Source: a virus. Taken from it: a stretch of 30,364 nucleotides of DNA. The notes under the pieces were generated by a model that saw only the letters and a program-made list of their open reading frames with translations, had not been told where the DNA came from and searched no databases. Positions 1-6,820 of the stretch are shown here, piece after piece. Position 1 is the stretch's first letter; each line of letters begins with the position of its first letter. A program made the position numbers and the translations under genes. The DNA lies in the IMG/VR virus record IMGVR_UViG_3300030061_001034, positions 1-30,364 of that record; one strand, given 5' to 3'.

Positions 1-1016
1 CAACAGGAACTGAATCAGTAGCTTCTTTATATAACTACGGTACACCACCTAATATAGCTTCTTATAGTGGTTTACAAGCTTGGTGGGAATTAGATGCTTC
101 AGCAACCTTTGATGGTTCAAATTGGAGTATTCCTGACGCATCAAGTAATTCTAACACAGGCACATCTTCAGGGATGACTGCTGCAAACCTTGTGCAATCC
201 GACCTTCTTATATCTGCCCCATATGATAGTTTTAGTTTACAGATGGATGGAGTTGATGAGTACATTGATTGTGGAAATAATTCAAGTTTAAGTTTTTCCA
301 GCGATATGTCTGCTTCTGCTTGGGTGAATACATCGCAAACAACGGTTGGAAATATTTTTAGTAAAACATATTATCGGCTTGAATTTGCTGCTAATGGCAT
401 TTTAAGTTGGGCAGTATATGAAACATCATCTTCAAGTACATTTGTATATAGTACAACTGCTATAAATGACGGTAAATGGCATCATATTGTTGTAACACAT
501 AAAGCAAACGGAAATCAAAATATTTATGTAGATGGACAACTTGAGGGAACAGCATCCGCCAACACAGGTATTCATACAACAACGCACGATTTTTTTATCG
601 GAAGAAGAAATGCAACACATTCACGAATAATGGACGGGAATTTATCAAACATTGCAGTTTGGAACACAGAATTAACATCGGCACAAGTAACTACTCTCTA
701 TAACAAACATAAACCTTTTGACCTTAACACTTTTGCAGTAACACCTGTATCTTGGTGGAGATTAGGAGCAGTAAATTCATCATTTGACGGCACAGATTGG
801 ACAGTTTTAGACGAAAATTCTACAAGTGCAAACAATGGAGTTTCAGCTAATATGGAACAAGCAGATTTAACTGACGGTGTAGGAGCCACAGGTTCAGGAA
901 CATCTTCGGGAATGTCAAGTGGAACGAACAAGGTGGGAAATAGTCCGTATTCTGAAAATAATGCCGTATCTTACAATCAAAGCGTTTTAGCTATATCAAC
1001 ATCAGTCCCAACATAA
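1..1016 (+). CDS. LamG-domain phage surface/tail protein, C-terminal part (5'-truncated)
   Basis: The reading frame (codons beginning at base 3) is open from the first base, so the gene starts outside the window. It encodes the tail end of one LamG/concanavalin-A-like domain, a spacer beginning SGLQAWWELD (about nt 80), a full LamG domain (nt ~228-715, with the family hallmarks FSLQMDGVDEYIDC, KWHHIVVTHK and NIYVDGQLEG), then a second WW spacer (VTPVSWWRLG) and a Ser/Thr/Asn-rich tail. LamG domains commonly bind carbohydrate, so a role in adsorption to host surface glycans is inferred. The gene at 29973-30364 encodes the N-terminus of a similar protein and may be the other part of this gene. 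It is followed by a small gene 18 bases downstream. LamG assignment is confident; the binding target is unknown. Confidence 0.85.
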   Translation, partial: TGTESVASLYNYGTPPNIASYSGLQAWWELDASATFDGSNWSIPDASSNSNTGTSSGMTAANLVQSDLLISAPYDSFSLQMDGVDEYIDCGNNSSLSFSSDMSASAWVNTSQTTVGNIFSKTYYRLEFAANGILSWAVYETSSSSTFVYSTTAINDGKWHHIVVTHKANGNQNIYVDGQLEGTASANTGIHTTTHDFFIGRRNATHSRIMDGNLSNIAVWNTELTSAQVTTLYNKHKPFDLNTFAVTPVSWWRLGAVNSSFDGTDWTVLDENSTSANNGVSANMEQADLTDGVGATGSGTSSGMSSGTNKVGNSPYSENNAVSYNQSVLAISTSVPT

Positions 1017-1034
1017 ATATTAAAATAAAATAAA

Positions 1035-1274
1035 ATGGCAACATACATAGTAATAGAATTAACAGAAACAAGCAAAGTAGATTACTCACAAGTTAATCAA
1101 ACATCTGCTCAAACAATGCGTAGAAACTTAGCAAACACACAAGGATTGCTTTCATACATTACAGAACCAAGTTTTGTAACAAGTGGAGCATTGCCAATTG
1201 TAGGTGATAAAATGAACCACGAAGAGTGTTTAGAATTAATGGCAACATCAGCGTGGAGTTCGCCTGACGAATGA
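1035..1274 (+). CDS. small hypothetical protein (79 aa) next to the LamG protein
   Basis: The start is preceded by an A/T leader (AAAATAAAATAAAATG) typical of translation starts in this window. The product is a soluble, Thr/Ser-rich protein beginning MATYIVIELTETSKVDY, with no membrane segment, signal peptide or recognisable catalytic motif. It lies directly downstream of the LamG protein, and its stop codon overlaps the start of the next gene (ATGA arrangement), so the genes are probably co-translated. The position suggests a virion-associated or host-adsorption accessory role, but this is inference from context only. Confidence 0.7.
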   Translation: MATYIVIELTETSKVDYSQVNQTSAQTMRRNLANTQGLLSYITEPSFVTSGALPIVGDKMNHEECLELMATSAWSSPDE

Positions 1275-1399
1275 GAGGCGGTTCTAAAATAGAAGCAACT
1301 CCTAAAAAAAAGCGTAAAGGCATACACGCTAAAAGTAAAATGAGTAAATTAAAGGGTAGTAAGAACTATTCTAAAAAATATAATGGACAAGGAAAATAA
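1271..1399 (+). CDS. very basic 42-aa protein
   Basis: This short ORF starts at an ATG overlapping the stop of the preceding gene and ends inside the start region of the next. The product is extremely Lys/Arg/Gly/Ser rich, with KKKRKGIHAKSKMSK in the first half and KNYSKKYNGQGK at the end, and almost no hydrophobic core. I recall similar short basic proteins from other Bacteroidota phages, but no function is known to me. The composition fits nucleic-acid binding or a disordered virion component. Tight overlap on both sides and biased composition support real coding. Confidence 0.6.
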   Translation: MRGGSKIEATPKKKRKGIHAKSKMSKLKGSKNYSKKYNGQGK

Positions 1400-1709
1400 T
1401 TTAATAATGGAAGACCACTCACTCTTAATGGTTATAACTTCGCTCGTTGGAGCTTTAGGTTTAAAATCTATATGGGATATAATCAAGAAAAAAATGGATA
1501 TTGCCGCTGCAAAAGAAAAAAGAGTTGACGGTCTATCCTTAAAAGTTATTGAAGAACTTAAAGACAAGATTAGCGAATTAGAATTAAAAATTGATGTGTT
1601 AATTACTGAAAACACACAGTTAAGAGTAAAATTAGCGAAAATGGAAGAAAGACTTATATTAAACGCTAAATCAAAAGCCTCAAGAAAGCGTCCAAATAGT
1701 GGAAATTAA
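1383..1709 (+). CDS. membrane-anchored coiled-coil protein of the lysis module
   Basis: The 108-aa product has one hydrophobic stretch near the N-terminus (LLMVITSLVGALGLKSIW) followed by a charged heptad-like helix (about residues 35-95, ending MEERLILNA) and a basic tail. One membrane anchor plus a coiled coil, immediately upstream of the DUF5675 and holin-like genes, suggests a lysis accessory such as a spanin- or antiholin-like protein; that is inference from position. Two starts are possible: ATG 1383, overlapping the previous gene by 17 bases, or ATG 1407 (MEDHSLLM), which is also preceded by an A/T leader. I keep the longer form without strong evidence. Confidence 0.65.
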   Translation: MDKENNLIMEDHSLLMVITSLVGALGLKSIWDIIKKKMDIAAAKEKRVDGLSLKVIEELKDKISELELKIDVLITENTQLRVKLAKMEERLILNAKSKASRKRPNSGN

Positions 1710-2157
1710 ACTCAAAAGAATAGCAGATAACGGAGACGCTTCAATCAGTCTATTTTATATAGATGATGAATTTCAATGCTTTGTAATAGAAGACGAGCAA
1801 AGAACAAAGAAAGTCTATGCTGAGACTCGAATCCCTGAAGGTGTTTATAATATAGACTTAAGAAAAGAGGGTGGTTTTCATAACAGATACTCTAAGAAGT
1901 TTAAAGACCATAAAGGAATGTTATGTTTATATAATAAACCAAACTGGACTTTAGAAAATAAAGGTTTAAAATTTCAATATATTTTAATACATATAGGAAA
2001 TACAGACGAACATACAGCAGGATGTTTATTGTTGAATGATGTTGTAGACGCTAAAAAGTTTACAGGCAGTTATTCAACACAAGCTTATAAAAGAATTTAT
2101 CCAATTATTGCAAATCATATCGAAGAGTGTGGAGCAATTAAAATAATAGTAGAATGA
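1699..2157 (+). CDS. DUF5675-family protein, lysis-module associated
   Basis: The 152-aa product carries the family signature HIGNTDEHTAGCLLL (around residues 98-112) preceded by RIPEGVYNIDL and a conserved WTLENKG segment, matching my memory of DUF5675 proteins, which are frequent beside holins in Bacteroidota phages and prophages. The His/Cys-containing motif recalls L,D-transpeptidase-like folds, so peptidoglycan processing is a reasonable guess, not an established activity. Translation must start at GTG 1699, which overlaps the previous gene by 11 bases, because no usable ATG precedes the conserved core. The stop overlaps the next ATG (ATGA), consistent with coupling to the holin-like gene. 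Confidence 0.75.
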   Translation: MEIKLKRIADNGDASISLFYIDDEFQCFVIEDEQRTKKVYAETRIPEGVYNIDLRKEGGFHNRYSKKFKDHKGMLCLYNKPNWTLENKGLKFQYILIHIGNTDEHTAGCLLLNDVVDAKKFTGSYSTQAYKRIYPIIANHIEECGAIKIIVE

Positions 2158-2600
2158 GCAAATTAAAAAACAGTAAATTAGGGAAGTTATTAGCTGAGAA
2201 AGCTCCAAAAGTATTAGATATTGTTGGCGACTTATTACCCGATAAAGGTGTTATGGGAGTAGTTAAGAACTTAATAGACTCAGACCCTGACTTAACACCT
2301 GAAGAGAAAGCACAATTACATCAACAAACAGTAGAATTATATAACTTAGAGGTTAAAGATAGAGATTCAGCGAGAAAGAGAGAAGTTGAATTGACTAAAA
2401 GTGGTGGTGTTGATTGGATGATGAATGTAACTGGTATTATTGGACTTGGTAGTTTTGTCTTTTTAATTATTGCAATTGTGTTTGTTACAGTTCCCGAACA
2501 TAATAGCGAGTTGATGATACACACAACGGGAATTGTTGAAGGAATTGTTTTATCTATTGTCGGTTATTACTTTGGCTCTGTTGCTAAAAAGCGCAACTAA
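2154..2600 (+). CDS. holin-like protein (GTA_holin_3TM type)
   Basis: The 148-aa product has an amphipathic N-terminal half, then the motif DRDSARKREVE, which I associate with the holin family described for gene-transfer-agent release, followed by two hydrophobic helices (IIGLGSFVFLIIAIVFVTV and GIVEGIVLSIVGYYFGSV) and a short basic C-terminus. Holins form lesions in the inner membrane that time lysis. Start ATG 2154 overlaps the stop of the DUF5675-like gene. The adjacent wall-active candidate and coiled-coil membrane protein support a lysis cassette. Family assignment is by motif recognition. Confidence 0.75.
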   Translation: MSKLKNSKLGKLLAEKAPKVLDIVGDLLPDKGVMGVVKNLIDSDPDLTPEEKAQLHQQTVELYNLEVKDRDSARKREVELTKSGGVDWMMNVTGIIGLGSFVFLIIAIVFVTVPEHNSELMIHTTGIVEGIVLSIVGYYFGSVAKKRN

Positions 2601-2605
2601 ACAAC

Positions 2606-3667
2606 GTGAAAAACAAAAAAGAAAGAGGAAGAGGTAGTGCTCGTTATCGTCTTAAAGAAGACGAGGAGGACATACTGTTTAAATACAGACGTATTAAAGA
2701 AGAGGCTGAGAGAGAGGGATTAGATGTTGAGTCAATACATAGCGGATGGATTAAGAACAAACACGCTTCTTTATATTTTAAACAACCTAACCCAAAAGAA
2801 AAAGACTTTTTTAAATTAACTCAAAATTTAATTGAAGACTTAAAAGAATTTTCTCCTAAATATCCTACTTTAGAAAGGGATAAGTTTAAAGACCCTCATT
2901 TATTTTTCTGTTCACCGTCTGACTTGCACATAGGGAAGCTCTGTAAGTCGTTTAATGCTGACCAAGACTATAATTCACAGATTGCAGTAATAAGAACGTT
3001 AGAGGGTGTAAAGTCTTTAATTAAAAAGGCTCAAGGCTTTAATATTGATAAAGTAGTCTTATTATTAGCAGGAGATTTACTTCACGTTGATAGCTTTAAA
3101 AATACTACAACGAACGACACCGCTCAAGATGTTTCAGGATTGTTTTCAGACAATTTTATGATTGCTAAAAGATTGATGGTTGAAGTAATTGAAACGCTTT
3201 TACAGGTCGCAGACGTTCATTGTATGTTTACGCCTGGAAACCACGATATGGTTAGCGGTTGGATGTTAGCTCAAATACTACAAACACACTTTAGACACAA
3301 CAAAAACACTTCTTTTGACGTTAGTTTAAGGATGCGAAAGTATTACAAATACGGTACTAATGAAAACGCTTCTTTAATTGGTAGCTGTCACGGTGACAAG
3401 ATTAAATTAGATACTTTGCCTTTAATAATGGCAGACGAGTGCAACGAGTGGAGCAGTTCTAAATTTCGTTATATGTTCACACAACATATACATCATAAAG
3501 TACAAAAGCAATTCCCAGGCCTGTGGGTCGAGTCTCTTATGTCACCTTCCGAATCTGACAACTGGCATCATAAAAGCGGCTATCAAAGCTCTAATAATAA
3601 AGGAATTGAGGGCTTTCTTATATCTAAAAATTACGGTCAAGTAGCACGTCTGACACATTTATTTTAA
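2606..3667 (+). CDS. calcineurin-like metallophosphoesterase
   Basis: The 353-aa product shows the metal-binding motifs of the family in order: SDLHIG (about residue 105), GDLLHVD (about 156), GNHD (about 211), CHGD (about 261) and HIHH (about 295). These supply the Asp/His/Asn ligands of a dinuclear metal site, so phosphodiesterase or phosphatase activity is expected; the substrate cannot be inferred. A charged N-terminal region of about 95 residues precedes the catalytic domain. Translation starts at GTG 2606, five bases after the holin-like gene. It is the last gene before the early promoter at about 3719. Confidence 0.85.
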   Translation: MKNKKERGRGSARYRLKEDEEDILFKYRRIKEEAEREGLDVESIHSGWIKNKHASLYFKQPNPKEKDFFKLTQNLIEDLKEFSPKYPTLERDKFKDPHLFFCSPSDLHIGKLCKSFNADQDYNSQIAVIRTLEGVKSLIKKAQGFNIDKVVLLLAGDLLHVDSFKNTTTNDTAQDVSGLFSDNFMIAKRLMVEVIETLLQVADVHCMFTPGNHDMVSGWMLAQILQTHFRHNKNTSFDVSLRMRKYYKYGTNENASLIGSCHGDKIKLDTLPLIMADECNEWSSSKFRYMFTQHIHHKVQKQFPGLWVESLMSPSESDNWHHKSGYQSSNNKGIEGFLISKNYGQVARLTHLF

Positions 3668-3718
3668 TTATTTTCTCGAAGTAGCTTAATTTTTTTTTAA
3701 AAAAAGTTTATATAAAGC

Positions 3719-3749
3719 TTGGTTTGTATTATATTTATATATATATTTA
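3719..3749 (+). promoter_or_regulatory. Bacteroidota-type promoter for the early operon
   Basis: TTG (3719-3721), a 20-base spacer, then TATATTTA (3742-3749) approximates the Bacteroidota consensus TTG/TTTG-N19-21-TAnnTTTG. An A/T tract (T9A7, about 3691-3706) lies upstream as at the 14163 promoter, and the leader ends AAAACAAACACAATG as at the 14626 promoter. A TTTG at 3723-3726 is an alternative upstream element but leaves only 15 bases of spacer. It would drive the gene at 3775 and the long co-directional run behind it. Confidence 0.55.
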
Positions 3750-3774
3750 CAATCATAAACTTAAAACAAACACA

Positions 3775-4086
3775 ATGAAACAAGAATTAAATACTAAAAT
3801 TAAATTAAAAAATTTCGATGAATTATACGCTTTAAATGCAGCAATTCGATTTGTATCTTCACCAGTAAATGGTTCTCCTCTTTGGAGTCATAATATTCAA
3901 GAAGCGTTATTAAAATTCCAACGTAAATTAACACTTATAAAAGAAAAAGAAAACGGAACTTATTGTTTTATATTTAACAAAGAACAAAAAGAAAATTTAT
4001 CTTTTGCACTTAATGAATGTAAATATTCTATTAATACTTATATGAGTTCACAATGTAGCGAAATATATAATAAACTTTTTAAATAA
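3775..4086 (+). CDS. hypothetical protein, first gene of the early operon (103 aa)
   Basis: I place the start at ATG 3775, directly after the leader AAAACAAACACA, rather than at an in-frame ATG 51 bases upstream that lies inside the promoter and would add a low-complexity Tyr/Ile stretch. The product is mostly helical-looking and charged (begins MKQELNTKIKLKNFDELY) with two Cys near the C-terminus and no membrane segment or known motif. First position behind an early promoter fits a host-takeover or regulatory role, which is inference. Confidence 0.65.
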   Translation: MKQELNTKIKLKNFDELYALNAAIRFVSSPVNGSPLWSHNIQEALLKFQRKLTLIKEKENGTYCFIFNKEQKENLSFALNECKYSINTYMSSQCSEIYNKLFK

Positions 4087-4094
4087 AAACAACA

Positions 4095-4187
4095 ATGAAA
4101 AAACTACTATTACAATCACTAACATTACTCGGAGCTATGTATGTAGCTTATAACTTAATAATATTAATAATTTTAAAATTAGCTTAA
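4095..4187 (+). CDS. 30-aa single-span membrane microprotein
   Basis: The ORF begins MKKLLLQSLTLLGAMYVAYN and is almost entirely one hydrophobic helix with a Lys-Lys N-terminus. It starts 8 bases after the previous stop behind an AAAACAACA leader and ends 2 bases before the next start. The compact spacing favours a real gene, although such a short hydrophobic ORF could arise by chance. Confidence 0.45.
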   Translation: MKKLLLQSLTLLGAMYVAYNLIILIILKLA

Positions 4188-4189
4188 CT

Positions 4190-4399
4190 ATGGAAAATGA
4201 TAAAAATATATACGTTCACGAAACACATACTTTATGGAGTGGTGATGGTGAAGTATATTTAGCGTGTGAAAACGGTACAATAGTATTTAATGCTGATTCA
4301 TTATTTAATGATATACCACACTTAGCAGCATTAGCACTAAAAGAAAGAAAAAAACAAGAAACTGAGATTCTTGAATTATTAACTAAAATAAACAAATAA
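4190..4399 (+). CDS. hypothetical protein (69 aa)
   Basis: A small acidic protein starting MENDKNIYVHETHTLWSGDGE, with a beta-rich N-terminal half and a charged helix at the C-terminus (ALKERKKQETEILELL). It contains no motif I recognise. It lies between two microprotein genes in the early operon, and its stop directly abuts the next ATG (TAAATG). Confidence 0.6.
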   Translation: MENDKNIYVHETHTLWSGDGEVYLACENGTIVFNADSLFNDIPHLAALALKERKKQETEILELLTKINK

Positions 4400-4537
4400 A
4401 TGGTAAGAACATTTTATATACCTGAAGACAAAAGAGAAACAATGACAAAATTTGTAGAGAAAGCTGAACAGAACGGAGTAAGCTATTCAAAACTACTTGT
4501 CAAATTTATGGAAGATTATATTAATAATAAAAACTAA
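4400..4537 (+). CDS. small ribbon-helix-helix-like protein (45 aa)
   Basis: The product begins MVRTFYIPEDKRETMTKFVE, a short strand then a helix, followed by a turn with NGVSYSKLL and a second helix. That pattern and length resemble Arc/MetJ-type ribbon-helix-helix DNA-binding proteins, which dimerise through the N-terminal strand. A role as a small early transcriptional regulator is inferred. It starts immediately at the previous stop codon and is followed 5 bases later by the next gene. Confidence 0.5.
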   Translation: MVRTFYIPEDKRETMTKFVEKAEQNGVSYSKLLVKFMEDYINNKN

Positions 4538-4542
4538 AACAA

Positions 4543-4740
4543 ATGGAAGCAACACCAACAAGAAGAACTTACAATTTTAAAGACCATCATACAGACGTTA
4601 AGGTTTCAATTGACAAAAGAGATGGCAACCCAACTATAATAGAGTTTACAAGCTTTAAAACTAATTATCATTTATTAGTAGAGACAGGAGAGTTTATGGA
4701 ACTATATAACATTATTAACAAAGTAAAAGAACTGTTATGA
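4543..4740 (+). CDS. hypothetical protein (65 aa)
   Basis: A small soluble protein beginning MEATPTRRTYNFKDHHTDVK, with predicted beta strands followed by a C-terminal helix (MELYNIINKVKELL). No recognised domain. It has an AACTAAAACAAATG start context, and its stop overlaps the next start (ATGA), so it is part of the same translationally coupled run. Confidence 0.6.
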   Translation: MEATPTRRTYNFKDHHTDVKVSIDKRDGNPTIIEFTSFKTNYHLLVETGEFMELYNIINKVKELL

Positions 4741-5072
4741 GTTGGAATACATATAGCGAATATCTTGAAGAGTGGGAACGATACGAAGCATCAAAAGACC
4801 TTTATGAAGAACTTAGATTTTTAGTAGTAAGAGTTAATTTTAACAAAAGACTTTTAGGCTCAAACACTTGGACACCATCAAAAAAAGATATAATAATACA
4901 CAAAGAACGATTTGAGGAATATCTCGAAATATTTAATGAAATAGATTATAAATTAAAATTAATTAATTATAATTACTTTCCTAAACGACTTAAAACAATA
5001 AAACAATCAATAGTTAAAATCAAAAATTATGACACGAAAAGAACAACTAAACAGACTCTTTATAGAGTTTAA
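4737..5072 (+). CDS. hypothetical helical protein (111 aa)
   Basis: The product is rich in aromatic and charged residues (starts MSWNTYSEYLEEWERYEASK) and looks largely helical; no catalytic motif is visible. It is coupled to the preceding gene by an ATGA overlap, and its last 44 bases overlap the start of the recombination gene at 5029, longer than the usual 1-20 base overlaps here. The C-terminus in the overlap is basic (KNYDTKRTTKQ). Function unknown. Confidence 0.55.
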   Translation: MSWNTYSEYLEEWERYEASKDLYEELRFLVVRVNFNKRLLGSNTWTPSKKDIIIHKERFEEYLEIFNEIDYKLKLINYNYFPKRLKTIKQSIVKIKNYDTKRTTKQTLYRV

Positions 5073-5406
5073 TTTAAACGAAGAGGACACGTTTAAACAT
5101 AATCATTATCACATTATAACAAGAAGTGGTATTGACAAAATTCAAGCAGATTCAGGCATTATAATTGAATACACTCTTAAACACTACAACCCCGATACTA
5201 AAACCTGTGTTATTAAAGCAATAGGACAACTAAAAGACGTTGTTATTGAAACATTCGGAGAGGCAGCTCCAGACAATAACAGAAACGCTTATCCTGTAGC
5301 AATAGCAGAAAAGAGAGCAATGTCGAGAATAGTCTTAAAATTATCAGGACTCTATAGTTTAGGAGTCTTTGGAGAAGACGAGTCTGACGACTTTAAAAAG
5401 AAATAA
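5029..5406 (+). CDS. candidate single-strand annealing protein / recombination protein
   Basis: The 125-aa product contains ITRSGIDKIQADSGIIIEY, a beta-rich middle (CVIKAIGQLKDVVIETFGEA) and a C-terminal YPVAIAEKRAMSRIVLKLSG helix. The AEKRA-type helix after a beta sheet recalls the compact core of Rad52/Erf-like annealing proteins, and the next large gene is a YqaJ-type exonuclease, its usual partner in Red-like recombination. I do not recognise a named family, so the function is inferred from context and faint motif similarity. A helicase or replication accessory is an alternative. It overlaps the previous gene by 44 bases. Confidence 0.55.
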   Translation: MTRKEQLNRLFIEFNLNEEDTFKHNHYHIITRSGIDKIQADSGIIIEYTLKHYNPDTKTCVIKAIGQLKDVVIETFGEAAPDNNRNAYPVAIAEKRAMSRIVLKLSGLYSLGVFGEDESDDFKKK

Positions 5407-5407
5407 T

Positions 5408-5566
5408 ATGAAAGACAATAAAGCAAACACAGAAGAAAACAACAATTTTTTAGAAGAATTATTTAATAAAATAGATTATGAAAGATTTCAAAATAAGATG
5501 TTCGGCAATAGGTCAGATAATGACGAACCCACAAAGAAAGACCGACACAATATCAAAAACGACTAA
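5408..5566 (+). CDS. small hypothetical protein overlapping the exonuclease start (52 aa)
   Basis: ATG 5408 follows the previous stop by one base and gives an acidic, Asn-rich product (MKDNKANTEENNNFLEELFN). The last 89 bases are read in a different frame from the exonuclease gene starting at 5478, which is unusually long overlap for this genome. The exonuclease N-terminus is clearly conserved in its own frame, so the C-terminal 30 residues here may be passive overprinting. An in-frame ATG at 5369 is less likely because it lies inside the upstream gene. Confidence 0.4.
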   Translation: MKDNKANTEENNNFLEELFNKIDYERFQNKMFGNRSDNDEPTKKDRHNIKND

Positions 5567-6128
5567 ATCATACTGTCAAGACTGGCTAAAAGAGCAAATC
5601 TACGGACGTAAAAAAGAGTTTAGCAGTAAATACACCGACAAAGGAAATAAAGTTGAACAAGAGTCTTTAAATTACGTTGCTGAAAACTTAGGTTATGAAG
5701 AACTAATTAAAAACGAAAAGAGCTTTGAAAACGACTTTTTAACTGGAACTCCTGACGCAATACTTACAGACCACTTAATTGACGTTAAAAATAGTTGGGA
5801 TTGTTATAGCTTTCCTTTATTCTTTGACTCAATACCTAACAAAGCTTACTACTATCAAGCACAGGGATATATGGCTCTAACTGGATTTGACAATTATAAG
5901 TTAATCTACACACTTATGGACACACCTGAAGAGTTGATTGAGAAAGAATATAAATTTAGTACTGCTGACAATTATGAGCTGTTTAGTCAACATTATAAGT
6001 ATAGTAGTTTTGACAGTAACTTAAGAATTAAAGTGTTTGATATTAAAAGAGATGACGCAGTTATAGAAAGCATTTATAAAAGAGTTATAGATTGCAGAAT
6101 GTACATAAAATTTCAATTAAATAAATAA
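5478..6128 (+). CDS. YqaJ-like phage exonuclease (PD-(D/E)XK)
   Basis: The 216-aa product has the PD-(D/E)XK nuclease motifs of the YqaJ/lambda exonuclease superfamily: GTPDAI (about residue 90) and LIDVKNSWD (about 101), followed by YYYQAQGYMALTG, where the Gln-rich motif IV helix lies. Family members degrade 5' ends of double-stranded DNA to expose single strands for an annealing protein. The N-terminus MKDFKIRCSAIGQIM is typical, which supports ATG 5478. With the candidate annealing protein upstream and the SSB-like protein downstream it forms a Red-like recombination set. Confidence 0.85.
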   Translation: MKDFKIRCSAIGQIMTNPQRKTDTISKTTKSYCQDWLKEQIYGRKKEFSSKYTDKGNKVEQESLNYVAENLGYEELIKNEKSFENDFLTGTPDAILTDHLIDVKNSWDCYSFPLFFDSIPNKAYYYQAQGYMALTGFDNYKLIYTLMDTPEELIEKEYKFSTADNYELFSQHYKYSSFDSNLRIKVFDIKRDDAVIESIYKRVIDCRMYIKFQLNK

Positions 6129-6131
6129 ATT

Positions 6132-6230
6132 ATGGAAGACGAAGAAAAAGATTTTTTTGACTTAATAGACGAGGAGTATGAAGAACTCGTTTACGATAGA
6201 TTAAATAACGGATATTATAAAAACAAATAA
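6132..6230 (+). CDS. acidic 32-aa microprotein
   Basis: A very short ORF starting MEDEEKDFFDLIDEEYEELV, strongly acidic with aromatic residues. It begins 3 bases after the exonuclease stop behind an ATAAATAAATT leader and ends just before a repeated AAAACAAATAA spacer ahead of the SSB-like gene. Acidic microproteins of this kind sometimes mimic DNA, but nothing beyond composition suggests that here. Confidence 0.45.
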   Translation: MEDEEKDFFDLIDEEYEELVYDRLNNGYYKNK

Positions 6231-6242
6231 AAACAAATAAAA

Positions 6243-6521
6243 ATGAAGAAAGAAGAAACAATCTACTGCGGAAGTGGTAAAGCAATGAACGACAAGTGGT
6301 TAAAAGTAACAATTAACCCTGCTAAAATTAAAGACTACATTCAGGAGTTTAACGGTAATAAGTTTATTAAATTAAATATAAACGTAAAAGACGAAACTGA
6401 CCAATACGGGAAAAACGTTGCTGTCTCTGTTGACACTTGGAAGCCTGACACAGAGCAAAAAGGACAGCCTGTTAAGCAAGAATCTGACTCTTGGGAGTCT
6501 TCAAACGATTTACCCTTTTAA
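6243..6521 (+). CDS. single-stranded DNA-binding-like protein
   Basis: The 92-aa product has a short beta-rich body (ETIYCGSGKAMNDKWLKVTI, then NKFIKLNINVKDETDQYGKN) and a disordered polar tail ending in SNDLPF. An acidic/hydrophobic tip of the form DLPF or DIPF is the protein-interaction tail of bacterial-type SSB proteins. The body is shorter than a standard OB-fold SSB (about 110 residues), so this may be a reduced or divergent form. Position after the exonuclease and before replication genes supports ssDNA binding. Confidence 0.65.
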   Translation: MKKEETIYCGSGKAMNDKWLKVTINPAKIKDYIQEFNGNKFIKLNINVKDETDQYGKNVAVSVDTWKPDTEQKGQPVKQESDSWESSNDLPF

Positions 6522-6538
6522 GTTAAAACAGATAATAG

Positions 6539-6820
6539 ATGAGTTTAATAAAAAAGAATTCGATATCGTTTTCAAGTCTTGTACAAGAATTACTAATTGA
6601 GGGATATACAATTCCTGAATTAGCAGAACAATGGAACTTAAATTCTGTTTATTTATGTCAATTGTATAAGCCTGTAAAAGTAAATCAAATACCAAATTAC
6701 AAAAGAGAAGCATATTATGACGAGGAGTGGGACTACGGTTCTACTCCGACTTATAAATGGGAAGACATAAGCAAAGAAGAAAAGTCTTTTTATTACGATA
6801 ACTTAAAAGCTAATAATTAA
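6539..6820 (+). CDS. small helix-turn-helix-like protein (93 aa)
   Basis: Residues about 12-42 (LVQELLIEGYTIPELAEQWN followed by a second helix around VYLCQLYK) read as a helix-turn-helix of the type used by small DNA-binding proteins. The C-terminal half is acidic and Tyr-rich (DEEWDYGSTPTYKWED). It may bind DNA during early transcription or replication, but no family is certain. Its stop overlaps the ATG of the following nuclease-like gene (TAATG). Confidence 0.55.
   Translation: MSLIKKNSISFSSLVQELLIEGYTIPELAEQWNLNSVYLCQLYKPVKVNQIPNYKREAYYDEEWDYGSTPTYKWEDISKEEKSFYYDNLKANN

Noticed and set aside
3668-3718. Possible terminator after the metallophosphoesterase
   Set aside because: Only a 3-bp GC-poor stem before the T tract; the A/T run looks like an upstream promoter element.
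3724-3774. Upstream in-frame start for the gene at 3775
   Set aside because: Lies inside the promoter and encodes a Tyr/Ile repeat from TATA-like DNA.
6418-6600. 60-codon + strand ORF overlapping the SSB-like gene
   Set aside because: Out of frame with both the SSB-like and HTH-like genes and without a leader.
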